The notes beneath the pieces are model-generated. The model did not search any database and was not told the DNA's origin. It saw only the letters and a list, made by a program, of their open reading frames with translations. A program made the position numbers and the translations under genes. Of a stretch of DNA of 64,000 nt, positions 35,073 to 43,836 are shown piece after piece (position 1 is the first letter of the stretch; every line of letters begins with the position of its first letter). This DNA is from Enterocloster bolteae (GTDB lineage: Bacteria; Bacillota; Clostridia; Lachnospirales; Lachnospiraceae), in the NCBI RefSeq assembly GCF_002234575.2, contig NZ_CP022464.2, positions 1,922,001 through 1,986,000 of the forward strand, written 5' to 3'.

Positions 35073-36041
35073 TTAGACGTCCGGGGACTTCCCTTTTAAC
35101 CAATCTGTCCAGACAGAGTAATACTTTCCGAGCACGTGGGAACCATCAGTGGAATAGGTGGTCTTCAGAGCACCGTTTTCATCATCGAAAATGTCATTGA
35201 CATCGATATAGCAGCAATCGCTGTTTTCTGCGATAGCTCTGATGCCACTGTTTATCTGGTTGATTTTTTCATTGGTATAGGTATTGCTGGAGGCGGATTT
35301 TTCGGCAGTTACGTGGAGGTTGGCCTCCAACACAATCATAGCGTTCGGCTGACGGGCCTTGATGGTATCCACGACAGACTGGTATTTACGGATAATACTG
35401 TTGTAATCGTAGCCCAGTTCGTTGATGCCCAGCATCAGATATATGGTGTGGTATTGTTGTTGGAAAAGGACTTCCTCCAGATTTTGTTTTAAGCCGCTTT
35501 TGGTCTTTACGGTGGATTCAAACAGGTTGAACACACTCATTCCAGAGTTGGCAAAAATCTCGGCGTTTCCTAAATCACCATATTCGAAAAGCCCCACAGT
35601 TCTGGAGTCGCCAATGAACAGGGTGCTGGTAAAGTCAGGGTTTGGAGGGATATAGCTGGGCCCCACAGAGGTAGCAGCGGGAGTTTGCGGTGCAGAAGTT
35701 GCGGGTTCCGATGTGGTGTCTATGCTGTCGAAAGAAGAAGCTTCCATGGAAACGCTTTCTGAGGAATCATTTTTATGGGCAGAATGTTTTGGAACTACAT
35801 GAGCAGTATCATGAATAGCCGGCTCCTCCGGATGTGTATTTTCAGTTTGGCTTGTTTCCGGGTGGTCGTGTTTTACGGCAGAAAGTTCTGCATCGATATT
35901 TTCAATCATTTCCTGACCATTGCTACATACCCGGACGAAGACAGAGGTAACAATGCCGTAAACGGAGGCGGGTAATGTAGATATGATGGCTGATATAAGA
36001 AGGCTGAAAGCCAGAAGTAAGGTATACCAGTATTTCTTCAT
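35073..36041 (-). CDS. Secreted or anchored SGNH/GDSL-type esterase-like protein
   Basis: 322 residues with an N-terminal membrane anchor or signal (WYTLLLAFSLLISAIISTLP), a Ser/Thr/Glu-rich linker with many His (about 50-135) and a C-terminal SGNH hydrolase fold: FIGDSRTVG (nucleophile Ser), NSGMS, LMLGINELGYD (Asn block) and STDGSHVLG (Asp/His). Such proteins deacylate or transfer acyl groups on extracellular glycans. It is 17 bp from the MBOAT acyltransferase upstream on the same strand, so the two probably act together as an O-acetylation pair for a surface polymer. Confidence 0.88.
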   Translation of the reverse strand: MKKYWYTLLLAFSLLISAIISTLPASVYGIVTSVFVRVCSNGQEMIENIDAELSAVKHDHPETSQTENTHPEEPAIHDTAHVVPKHSAHKNDSSESVSMEASSFDSIDTTSEPATSAPQTPAATSVGPSYIPPNPDFTSTLFIGDSRTVGLFEYGDLGNAEIFANSGMSVFNLFESTVKTKSGLKQNLEEVLFQQQYHTIYLMLGINELGYDYNSIIRKYQSVVDTIKARQPNAMIVLEANLHVTAEKSASSNTYTNEKINQINSGIRAIAENSDCCYIDVNDIFDDENGALKTTYSTDGSHVLGKYYSVWTDWLKGKSPDV

Positions 36042-36058
36042 AGTTGTAATCTCCTAAT

Positions 36059-37477
36059 TTAAAATCTGAAGTACAAAAATGGATCGTCCGCGCCCATTTT
36101 TATAAGGTAAACGCAGAGCCAGAAAACGGCTAGTAGGATTACCGCAGTCAGAAAGGAGCGCTTCCACTGTTTATAGAGTTTACGAGGCAGCTGTGTTATA
36201 AAGATTAGGCTGAGAGTCAAGGACAGCACATAAATCCGGCCATATTTCAGGAAATCTCCCGCAAAATAAAGAGACTGTTTTTCAGGAGCGAGAAAGGGGA
36301 ACAGGCGTAGAAGATAAATTTTCATCTGTACCAGATCCGTCACTGCAAAGCTCAACCAGGTCAGCGGGATGGCCATTATCATATAGAGATGGCCGATTAG
36401 GGGACAGCCGTCCAGTAAATGTTTCAGCCCCATCTTCTCGATGAGCATGAGCAGGAAAATGACACTTCCCCATAGGATAAAATTCCAGCTTGCCCCGTGC
36501 CATAATCCGGTCAGTAGCCAGACCACTAGCATATTGCGAATCGTTGTGGCTTTGCCACAGCGATTACCGCCCAGTGGGATATAGATGTAATCCCGGAACC
36601 AACCGCCCAGAGTCATGTGCCATCTACGCCAGAATTCGGTCATGGACAGGGATAGATACGGATAGTTGAAATTGTCCGGCAGAGAAAATCCCATCAACTG
36701 TCCAAGTCCCTTTGCCATCAGGGAGTAGCTATAAAAATCAAAGTAAATCTGAAAACTGAATGCGGCCAGACCCAGCCAGGCAAAAGGAGTTGAAATACTT
36801 TCGTAGCCAATGGCCCCTACCTGGCTCCACAGCCGCCCAACCTGGTTGGCTAGAAGAACTTTGAGCCCCAGACCAATCGTAAATTCCCGCAAACCGTTTT
36901 CAACATTTTTTAGGTAATGGCTACGCTGGTGGATTTGCTTACGTACGGAAGCGTAAGTGACGATAGGACCAGCAATTAGCTGTGGAAACATGGTGATATA
37001 CGTGCCATAGTTGATAAAGGAAGTTTCGTGAAGAACATCCTTTCTATAAACATCAGCGAGGTAGGAGATGGCTTGAAAGGTGTAAAAGCTGATTCCGACA
37101 GGTAATGGAAACTCCGGAATCTGGATGGAAAATCCAATTCCCATTTTTTTAAAGATCCAATTTAGATTTCCTGCAAAAAAGCCGGAATATTTAAATAGGA
37201 ACAACCAGATCAGGTTATAGCAGAGTCCGAATATCAGCCATTTTTTCCGGTGTTCAAGCCATCTGCGCCGTCCCAGAAGGAGGCCAATATGGTAATTTAC
37301 CAGGACGGATAGCAGAAATAAGAAAAAGTACCAGGGCTCATTTTTTACGCCGTAAATATAGAATATAAGGCTGCCGGCAAACAGAACGGCGTTTTTCCAT
37401 TTTGCGGGACATATATAGTACAACAGTAAAAACAGGGGCAGAAAGTGAAATAGGAAAACAAGGCTGCTGAAAACCAT
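36059..37477 (-). CDS. MBOAT-family membrane O-acyltransferase (AlgI/DltB-like)
   Basis: 472 residues with about ten transmembrane segments. Motifs: MTEFWRRWHMTLGGWFRDYIY (first part of the family signature) and LLTGLWHGASWNFILWG with the invariant His. AlgI-like MBOAT proteins move acetyl groups across the membrane to an extracellular acceptor, helped by an SGNH partner, as seen next door. AGGAGG-type site (GGAGGAATGAAAA on the minus strand) precedes the start. The target polymer is unknown. Confidence 0.93.
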   Translation of the reverse strand: MVFSSLVFLFHFLPLFLLLYYICPAKWKNAVLFAGSLIFYIYGVKNEPWYFFLFLLSVLVNYHIGLLLGRRRWLEHRKKWLIFGLCYNLIWLFLFKYSGFFAGNLNWIFKKMGIGFSIQIPEFPLPVGISFYTFQAISYLADVYRKDVLHETSFINYGTYITMFPQLIAGPIVTYASVRKQIHQRSHYLKNVENGLREFTIGLGLKVLLANQVGRLWSQVGAIGYESISTPFAWLGLAAFSFQIYFDFYSYSLMAKGLGQLMGFSLPDNFNYPYLSLSMTEFWRRWHMTLGGWFRDYIYIPLGGNRCGKATTIRNMLVVWLLTGLWHGASWNFILWGSVIFLLMLIEKMGLKHLLDGCPLIGHLYMIMAIPLTWLSFAVTDLVQMKIYLLRLFPFLAPEKQSLYFAGDFLKYGRIYVLSLTLSLIFITQLPRKLYKQWKRSFLTAVILLAVFWLCVYLIKMGADDPFLYFRF

Positions 37478-37499
37478 TTTTCATTCCTCCAGTAAGTAC

Positions 37500-37920
37500 A
37501 GTATGGGTAACTCATTTATATTAGATGGAGCGAGAGTTAAAAAAGTTTCATTAAAATGTAAATTTTTATATAATATTACAGCGAACAGCTGTGTACTCTA
37601 TCATACTGTGCAATAGCCAGACTGCTATGGGCACTATCAGTTGCCCTTTTATCAACCGCTGCATTTATGTGGTAAACAAATGCGCTGTATGATGTGCCTA
37701 TTCTGTATAAATGCAACCATTATAATGGCTTATATCAAGATAGTTTTAGCATTCCTCAAACCAGTGCTCAATCGGCCAGCGCAGGTATTGCTACAAGGTT
37801 CTTCTCCTTGCGATACGCAACGACACATATGCTGAACCTATGTGCCTGGATGGAGCTGTTGGCATCTTCTGGCAGTGTCACCTATTCCTTGGAATTTTTT
37901 GAGGATGGGGAGGGGCAGAA
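37500..37920. other. Intergenic region with unassignable coding-like remnants
   Basis: Apart from the promoter region of the minus-strand operon (about 37490-37600) I see no intact gene. Small open frames on the plus strand (37641-37924) have no ribosome site and no recognisable motifs; they are probably mobile-element debris next to the duplicated gene fragment. Confidence 0.3.
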
Positions 37921-38502
37921 GTAAGACAGATATTGCCGGCGGAAGGAGGCGAATCCCAGAGGCCGCTATCCGATGGAGAATCAGGTTCAGGGCTGCCGGA
38001 CGGGGAAAATACAGAAATGGAGGGATACAGCGAAAACGATGCATATCCAGAAGATGATAGCAGACAGTCTTCCAGAGAAGAAAATCCATGGTATGACTTA
38101 AAAGGTCTGGATGAGGTAGAAAAAACATTACGATTGCAGATGGAGATTACTACACACGGATCTATGAATTGAGTGATTGTTATGAAAAGTAAGAAGGTTA
38201 TACCGTTGTAATAAAAGGATTTGTCTTCCGTACTACGGATATCCCTAAAATGCGATCTTGCCCTGGTCCGTCTGTCCATGTGGTGCTGCTGTGCCGCGGA
38301 TTTAAGCCCAATGAGTTTTCTGATGGACAGTGAAGTGACATTCAAAGAAGACTAAATGGTGACGGTAACAGGCGCATTTGAAATCAGCGAGGATGGAGAG
38401 TCCCTGATTTTAAAGGCTCAGAGCATTGAAGTATCCAGGAAGCCTGAGGAAGGATACGTTTATCCGTGCTTTCAATCGGAAAATAGGATGAGGGAGAATT
38501 GA
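37921..38502 (+). pseudogene. Decayed second copy of the TIGR03943-like gene
   Basis: The DNA from about 37921 to 38535 is clearly homologous to 29925-30535. Shared stretches include SDGESGSGLPDGENTE, EENPWYDL and, after frameshifts, SFPMSFLMDSEV-like and TFEISEDGESLILKAQSIE. Several indels and stops destroy the frame, and the membrane part is missing. The homology runs past the stop codon into the 3' flank, so it arose by DNA duplication rather than gene transfer alone. A second zinc/permease locus may once have existed here. Confidence 0.85.
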
Positions 38503-38581
38503 AAGGAAAAATAAAGATTGAAAAATGAAAGCGGACACATTGTTAATTTAACAGATAAAATTCAGATATTTGTAAAAAATT

Positions 38582-38637
38582 AAAAATAGACTTCCTGTGT
38601 GATAGAATTACATATCAATTGTAAGATGTCTATTTTT
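38582..38637 (+). terminator. Terminator-like hairpin
   Basis: AAAAATAGAC at 38582-38591 pairs with GTCTATTTTT at 38628-38637 around a 36-nt loop. It stands in a gene-free stretch between the decayed copy and the recombinase; purpose unclear. Confidence 0.5.
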
Positions 38638-38796
38638 ATAATGAGAAAATCTAATATAAATTGTTATTGACATGGAACATCTTTTAATTCAGATCATCAT
38701 GAAGTATTAAAAAATTGCACAGTACGAGGCACAAGCATCATAAAAGTCATACGTATATTATGAGATTGTGAAAGGAAGATGATTAATAATGTTTCC

Positions 38797-38845
38797 AAAA
38801 ATCAGGGGAGCTCTGTAAAAGTGAGAGTTCTTTCTGATTTTTTTG
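38797..38845 (+). terminator. Terminator-like hairpin upstream of the recombinase
   Basis: AAAAATCAG at 38797-38805 pairs with CTGATTTTT at 38834-38842, and inner GAGCTCT with AGAGTTC, followed by T-rich sequence. It may insulate the recombinase gene or attenuate its leader. A consensus -10 box TATAAT lies at 39029-39034 closer to the gene, without a good -35. Confidence 0.6.
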
Positions 38846-39086
38846 TGTATAGAGCTAGGTATAACTCAATGAACTATTTTGGTGATTTTGTGGCAACTTT
38901 TATATTGATTAAAGATTAATACTATAGCTATGAAGAAAACAAACTTTTATTATTTTTAAAAATGTTTACTTCTTACAGGGTGCTTAAAAGGAACAGTCAT
39001 TTTTTGTTTAGCAATAAGGATAATCGTCTATAATCAGGGCACTATAAATAATTATAAAAACCATATAATGTAAGGAGCAGAATTTG

Positions 39087-39977
39087 ATGAAAAGAAATGG
39101 AAGGCTGGTAAAACGAATTGTTACGCAGGAATCTGTTAACAGATATTGCGAATGGCTTTATGGATGTGAGAAAAGCAGTGGAACTATTAAACAATACAAG
39201 CATTATTTATTGCTATTTATGCAATACATGAATGGGAAGAGTGTAGAGAAAAGAGATGTAATTATGTGGAAAGGAATACTGAGAGAGAGAATGGCTCCGG
39301 TGACGGTCAACAGTGCACTGGCAGCAGTCAATGGATTTTTGACGCATAATGCATGGCAGGATTGCCGGACAAAATTTTTGAAGGTAAGCCGCAGAGTATT
39401 TTGTCCGGAAAGCAGGGAAATAGATAGAGATGAATATAAGCGTTTGGTGAAATGCGCTTACAAGAAGGGTGATGAAAGAATGGCAATGCTTCTTCAGACT
39501 ATATGCGCTACAGGAATACGAGTTTCTGAAGTTCCCTATATTACTATAGAGGCCGTAAAACAGGGAAGGGCAGAAGTTGAATGCAAAGGGAGAATAAGGA
39601 CTGTTTTCTTGACTTCCCGTTTGTGTTATATGTTGCTGGACTACGCAAAGAAAAGTCATATTGACAGTGGGATGATCTTTGTGACAAGAAGCGGGAAGGC
39701 ACTTGACAGAAGCAATATATGGCGAAACATGAAAAAACTGTGTGAAGGAGCCGATGTATTATGGGATAAGGTATTTCCGCATAATTTTCGTCATTTGTTT
39801 GCCAGGCTCTATTATGAACAGGAAAAAAACCTGGTTAGACTTGCGGATATATTAGGGCATAGCAATATTAATACAACAAGGATTTATACAATGGAAAGCG
39901 GACGCAACCATATGAGACAATTAGAAAAACTCGAAGTATTGTTTGACTTTTACAACAAATTTTCTCTTTTGTTGTAA
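39087..39977 (+). CDS. Tyrosine recombinase, predicted invertase of the adjacent DNA switch
   Basis: 296 residues from the ATG at 39087 (GTAAGGAG upstream). The N-terminal SAM-like core-binding domain covers about 15-95. The catalytic domain shows ATGIRVSEV (Arg I), HNFRHLFA (His-x-x-Arg), LGHSNINTTRIYT (His/Trp position His, and the nucleophile Tyr). It is compact, like Xer-type or invertase recombinases, with no excisionase nearby. Its last ten codons lie inside the left inverted site (39949-39978), so inversion changes three C-terminal residues but keeps the TAA stop. It very probably flips the segment 39979-40196. Confidence 0.92.
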   Translation: MKRNGRLVKRIVTQESVNRYCEWLYGCEKSSGTIKQYKHYLLLFMQYMNGKSVEKRDVIMWKGILRERMAPVTVNSALAAVNGFLTHNAWQDCRTKFLKVSRRVFCPESREIDRDEYKRLVKCAYKKGDERMAMLLQTICATGIRVSEVPYITIEAVKQGRAEVECKGRIRTVFLTSRLCYMLLDYAKKSHIDSGMIFVTRSGKALDRSNIWRNMKKLCEGADVLWDKVFPHNFRHLFARLYYEQEKNLVRLADILGHSNINTTRIYTMESGRNHMRQLEKLEVLFDFYNKFSLLL

Positions 39978-39978
39978 A
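39949..39978 (+). repeat. Left recombination site (30 bp, 11-8-11)
   Basis: Arms TTTACAACAAA (39949-39959) and TTTGTTGTAAA (39968-39978) are perfect inverted repeats around the asymmetric spacer TTTTCTCT (39960-39967). This is the loxP-like plan of a tyrosine-recombinase core site. The whole 30 bp is the exact reverse complement of the right site. It overlaps the end of the recombinase gene. Confidence 0.93.
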
Positions 39979-39999
39979 AACATTCATACAATCACAATT

Positions 40000-40028
40000 A
40001 TTTTACTACATATTTCGAAAGAAGTCTA
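40000..40028 (-). promoter_or_regulatory. Promoter inside the invertible segment (pointing left, OFF orientation)
   Basis: On the minus strand TAGACT (plus 40023-40028) and TAAAAT (plus 40000-40005) are separated by exactly 17 bp. Transcription would start near 39993 and run into the left site and the recombinase end. After inversion the promoter would lie just left of the right site and read into the gene at 40240. No comparable promoter was found facing right in the present orientation. Confidence 0.7.
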
Positions 40029-40079
40029 CAGAAATTCTTAATAAATATTGTAATATTATGTTTTTAGACATAATAAAAT

Positions 40080-40106
40080 GGCCAACTGATTTTTTTGGGG
40101 TTGGCC
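40080..40106. terminator. Hairpin within the invertible segment
   Basis: GGCCAAC and GTTGGCC form a 7-bp GC-rich stem around a T-rich loop, with T-rich sequence on both sides, so it can act as a terminator in both directions. In the predicted ON state it lies behind the promoter and would block readthrough from the recombinase into the surface genes. Confidence 0.6.
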
Positions 40107-40196
40107 TATTTGTATTGTTTGCATCTATGAGTTTTAGATTCTAAAAAACTTTTTCTACTAGGTTTTCGCCTTCTTTCCACTGAATTTTGAAGCAGA

Positions 40197-40226
40197 TTTA
40201 CAACAAAAGAGAAAATTTGTTGTAAA
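40197..40226 (+). repeat. Right recombination site (30 bp, 11-8-11)
   Basis: Arms TTTACAACAAA (40197-40207) and TTTGTTGTAAA (40216-40226) around spacer AGAGAAAA (40208-40215), the reverse complement of the left spacer. The next bases, GGGAG, complete the ribosome binding site of the gene at 40240, so the site lies in its 5' untranslated region. In RNA the arms can form an 11-bp hairpin next to the ribosome site. Confidence 0.93.
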
Positions 40227-40239
40227 GGGAGAATTATTT

Positions 40240-41028
40240 ATGAAAAGAGTTTATGGGCCATGTTTACTGATTCTTTTTCTTTGTTTAGCCGTTATATGGA
40301 GTCTGCCGGCCTGCGGAATGAATGCTCAGGCTCAGACTCAGATGAAGGACATAGAGTTTGAAAAAAGAGGCAGATATGCTGAGGAAATGACCGGCAGAAT
40401 TCCCGATTATGAGGTCTGCGGAGATAAAATGTTAGAACTGATTGAAAACAGCGAGGAACTGTCAGAATGGAAGGATTCAGGAGTTGTTTTTGGTACAGTG
40501 GAGGATGCTTTGTCATTTGGCCGTTATTTTTACCGTTACATATATCTCGGAAAACAGGAAATCCGGCTGGCAGTGGGAGAGAAGGGGGACAGGGCTGTTG
40601 TTTATGTGCAGTGTGACGATCCTCACCAGGCTGCGATACAGCATAGGCAGACAGAGGACAGGCTTTACGATATTGTAGCGGAAGGAGCCGGCATGGCTGA
40701 AAGAGAGAAAGCCTCATTTTTTTACGAGTGGGTCTATAGCAAGGTGGAATATGACACGGAACTAAAGAGGAAAACGGTTTACGAGGCTGTAATGGAAGGG
40801 CGTTCCGTGTGTTGGGGGTACGTCTCTGCATATCTGATGTTATGCAGAATGGCAGGTATGGACTGTGAACCGGTCTACGGCGGGGGTCACGCTTGGAACC
40901 GAGTTTGGATTGATGGGGGATGGAAGCATTGCGATATTACATGGGACAAGAGTGCGGGGCTACGCCGATGGAAACTGGTGCCGGAGGCGAAAATGGAGGA
41001 GGACCCCATGCACAGGACTTTCCTGTAG
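40240..41028 (+). CDS. Exported transglutaminase-like protein
   Basis: 262 residues. AAGGGAG precedes the ATG by 9 bases. The start (GPCLLILFLCLAVIWSLPACG) is a signal peptide whose LPAC could be a lipobox. The C-terminal half has the transglutaminase-like triad: RSVCWGYVSAYLMLCRMAGM (Cys), GGHAWNRVWIDGGW (His) and HCDITWD (Asp). Proteins of this group act as cysteine proteases or cross-linkers at the cell surface. It is the first gene after the invertible segment and so the first to be switched. Confidence 0.87.
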   Translation: MKRVYGPCLLILFLCLAVIWSLPACGMNAQAQTQMKDIEFEKRGRYAEEMTGRIPDYEVCGDKMLELIENSEELSEWKDSGVVFGTVEDALSFGRYFYRYIYLGKQEIRLAVGEKGDRAVVYVQCDDPHQAAIQHRQTEDRLYDIVAEGAGMAEREKASFFYEWVYSKVEYDTELKRKTVYEAVMEGRSVCWGYVSAYLMLCRMAGMDCEPVYGGGHAWNRVWIDGGWKHCDITWDKSAGLRRWKLVPEAKMEEDPMHRTFL

Positions 41029-41075
41029 AAAATGGAGGACTCAGCCATAGGAGAGTTTCGCCAAAGCGTCAGCAG

Positions 41076-42021
41076 ATGACTGAGTTTCGCAGGGCGAAAA
41101 AACGGCGGCGGATTCGAAGAAAAATGATACGGTATCTGACAGTGGCAGGTCTGACAATTGTTGTGGGAATAGGAACTTATTTTTTTGCTTCGGAAGGGGC
41201 ATCTGTTCAAGATTATATTCAGGTACCGCCGTTGACTGTGGTTTTGGAGAGCACAGAGGCGCTGGGAGGTTCCGAGAAAGTAACAGAGAACGGCAGCACC
41301 TGTAGATGTACCCAAGGACGGTGCAGAAGCCGCAGATGCACTGCAGTTGGCAGATGATTTGCAGCGAGGAAACTGGAATGGAAATGCATTGTTTGCAGTA
41401 ATAGATGAAAATGAAGCCCGGGAAGCATATATAGGGGAATTGGATGTGGCGGCCTACTGTGGCTGTCAGTACTGTATCGGAAGATCGGACACCTATGTCA
41501 CTTGGTCTGGACGACTTCCGACACAAGGAACGACCGTGGCGGCTGACCTTAATGGGTTTGAGATTGGTGACGTGCTTAGAATCGGATCGGACATATATCG
41601 GGTGGAAGATAAGGTGTCGCCTGGAGCCAGGGAAGCATTATGCCTGTATTTCTCCAATCATGCAGACGCCATTGCGTTTGGCAGACAGATACTGCCGGTT
41701 TTTAAAATTAAATCTAGAGAGGAACATTTGGGAGAGCCCTTAGGGATTTTTGAAGTGACTGGTTACTGCGGCTGTGAAAAATGCTGTGGATTAAAAGGCG
41801 GATTGACTAAGGCAGAGAAAATCCCGAAGGCAGGGCATACAATTGCGGCAGATCCCGAGGTGCTTCCTATGGAGAGCAAAGTGGAAATTAATGATATTGT
41901 CTATGTGGTGGAAGATACTGGAAAGTTAGTGAAGGGAAATGTGATAGATATTTATTTCAATACCCATGAGGAAGCAGTGAGGTTCGGCAGACAGAAGATA
42001 AACGTTTATTTAGTGCCGTAA
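41076..42021 (+). pseudogene. Membrane-anchored 3D-domain protein, apparently frameshifted
   Basis: The start frame (ATG 41076) reads MTEFRRAKKRRRIRRKM, then a transmembrane segment (YLTVAGLTIVVGIGTYFF) and VQDYIQVPPLTVVLES. Near 41280 the continuation moves to another frame, which stays open from 41284 (TAAPVDVPKDGAEAADAL) to 42021 and contains two 3D (double-psi beta-barrel-like) domains: AYCGCQYCIG...AADLNGF and GYCGCEKCCG...AADPEVL. Together they make a normal anchor-plus-3D protein, as in RpfB/YabE/YuiC-like wall enzymes, which may cleave peptidoglycan. One indel in the assembly, a real mutation or a programmed shift could explain it; no slippery heptamer is obvious. If translated alone, the second part has a TTG start at 41347. 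Confidence 0.75.
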
Positions 42022-42148
42022 TTGGATTGCAATGGAAGGATGGGGCTGGCCAATGTATCTGAAGTTTTGTGAATTGAAAGATTACCTGCTGGTGGTGGGG
42101 GCCTCAGCAGTTTATATATAGATACAATAGCAGAAAGGAAAGAATGAA

Positions 42149-43801
42149 ATGAGAAAAAGCATGACAGCAATCATGGCTTTAACGTTGTCTGTGGGATTTT
42201 CAGCTGCTTTGGGGATGGGAAGTGTACAGGCGGCAGAAGGCTGGACCAAGATAAATGAGGAGTGGCGATATTATGACCAGAACGACCAGCTGGTAACCCT
42301 GACATGGAAAAAGTCAAAGGATTATTGGTATTATCTGTCGGAGGACGGAACCATATTGAAGCATTGTGTGTTCAGGGATAAGGATTCTATTTACTATGTG
42401 GATGAAGAAGGGAAAATGGTACAGGACACATGGATATATGCAGATGCAGGAAGTGTTACCATAGATGGGGTTGAAGAGGGCTGGTACTATTTCGGTGCAG
42501 ATGGGAAAGGTTACCGGCGTAAGAACAGCAGCTTTAAAAGGAACATTGGAGGTAGTATCTACATATTTGACGAAAATGGGAAGATGTTATCTGGATGGTT
42601 TGACGAGGAAGGGAATCCCATTGAGGATTCAGACACCCCTTTTGTAGAAGGGGTTTATTATGCAAAAGAGGATGGAAGACTCCTGACCGGGGAATGGCTG
42701 GATTATGGGGAAATCGATGAAGGAATCGGGGGTTCCGACCTGGACAGTGAGGTTGCAGGAAGAAACTACACGGATTATGACAAGATGTGGATTTTTTTTG
42801 ACAGCCATTCAAAGAAGGTTAAGAGCAATGGAGACCGTCTTAGACAAAAGACCATCAATGGAGCCAAGTATGGTTTTGATGAAAATGGCATCATGATTCC
42901 CTGGTGGAGTAAGGTGGCCAGTATCAGCAATGCAGATAAGAGTAATCCCAGCAGCGATGTTTCAGCCCGGTATTATTCCGGCTATGACGGTGGGGCGCTT
43001 CTGAAAGACAGTTGGTTTTGGATGTATCCATCGGAGAATCTGGATACGGAAGATTACTATGACCAGGAATGCAGTTGGTGGCATACAGATGAAAGAGGTG
43101 AGGTATATCGGAACCGTATTCGTAAAATCAATGGACGTTCCTATGCTTTTGACGGGATTGGCAGGATGCAGACAGGTTTTGTCCTCTTCGATGGAAAGTC
43201 TGAGTTTGTAGCCCGTTATGAAGTGGATGACTGGAGCTCAGAGGATTTTATTGAAGGAACTATATATGGTATTGAAAAATCAGATTTGTACCTGTTTTCT
43301 CCAGATGAACTTAACGATGGTTCCATGCAGATTGGGAAGGATATCGCGGTGGAACTGGAAGATGGGGTGTTTCATTTTGGGTTTGCCTCCAACGGAAAGG
43401 CGTTCGGTAACCGAAATCGGCTTCAGAAAAAAGAGGGCATGTATTATATCAATGGTCTTCGTCTGGAAGCGGATGAGGAATACGGATACGGGGTTGTAAA
43501 AGTAGAAGATGGTGCGGATACCTATTATCAGGTTGTGGACACCAGGGGGAAAGTGATTGAAGGCAAAAAGAAGATTGTAAAGGATAAGGAGGGCGGTTAC
43601 CTGCTTATTATTCGAAATCGTTTGGTGGCTTGGTGCGGGGATGAAGATAAGCCAAGGTGGAGAAAAGGAGAGGAAGGAACCGGATTTTACCATTATGATA
43701 GGGGGAACAAGGAGGATCACTTTGCCGGAGGACTCATTGCGGCTGCGGGCATGGAGCCCGACATTGACGGTCTGCCGGAGGAAGAGCGGCTGAATTTTTA
43801 A
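42149..43801 (+). CDS. Secreted protein made of cell-wall-binding (choline-binding-like) repeats
   Basis: 550 residues with AAAGGAAAG before the ATG. The signal peptide MRKSMTAIMALTLSVGFSAA ends in VQAAEGW. The rest is almost only repeats of the CW_binding type (WRYYDQNDQ, YWYYLSEDGT, GWYYFGADGKGY, YGFDENGIM), interspersed with acidic loops; no catalytic domain is seen. It should attach non-covalently to wall polymers. It lies between the 3D protein and two giant proteins with similar repeat ends, in one direction and without a clear terminator, so it is probably part of the switched operon. Confidence 0.87.
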   Translation: MRKSMTAIMALTLSVGFSAALGMGSVQAAEGWTKINEEWRYYDQNDQLVTLTWKKSKDYWYYLSEDGTILKHCVFRDKDSIYYVDEEGKMVQDTWIYADAGSVTIDGVEEGWYYFGADGKGYRRKNSSFKRNIGGSIYIFDENGKMLSGWFDEEGNPIEDSDTPFVEGVYYAKEDGRLLTGEWLDYGEIDEGIGGSDLDSEVAGRNYTDYDKMWIFFDSHSKKVKSNGDRLRQKTINGAKYGFDENGIMIPWWSKVASISNADKSNPSSDVSARYYSGYDGGALLKDSWFWMYPSENLDTEDYYDQECSWWHTDERGEVYRNRIRKINGRSYAFDGIGRMQTGFVLFDGKSEFVARYEVDDWSSEDFIEGTIYGIEKSDLYLFSPDELNDGSMQIGKDIAVELEDGVFHFGFASNGKAFGNRNRLQKKEGMYYINGLRLEADEEYGYGVVKVEDGADTYYQVVDTRGKVIEGKKKIVKDKEGGYLLIIRNRLVAWCGDEDKPRWRKGEEGTGFYHYDRGNKEDHFAGGLIAAAGMEPDIDGLPEEERLNF

Positions 43802-43836
43802 AAGGAGATGAAAAATGTACAAAGGAGATGAAACAA

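Larger units (their letters stand above)
39979..40196. other. Invertible DNA segment (218 bp) with internal promoter and hairpin
   Basis: The segment is bounded by two oppositely oriented identical 11-8-11 sites, so recombination between them inverts rather than deletes it. It encodes no protein. It contains one sigma-A-like promoter facing left in this assembly and one hairpin that separates the promoter from the other end. The left neighbour is the recombinase and the right neighbour a surface-protein operon. The plan equals known phase-variation switches, for example those of Clostridioides difficile, though I cannot measure inversion from one sequence. Confidence 0.88.

Noticed and set aside
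39949..40226. Reading the two 30-bp palindromes as transcription terminators
   Set aside because: Their stems are A/T-rich without T-runs, they are exact reverse complements of each other and stand beside a recombinase, so recombination sites explain them better.
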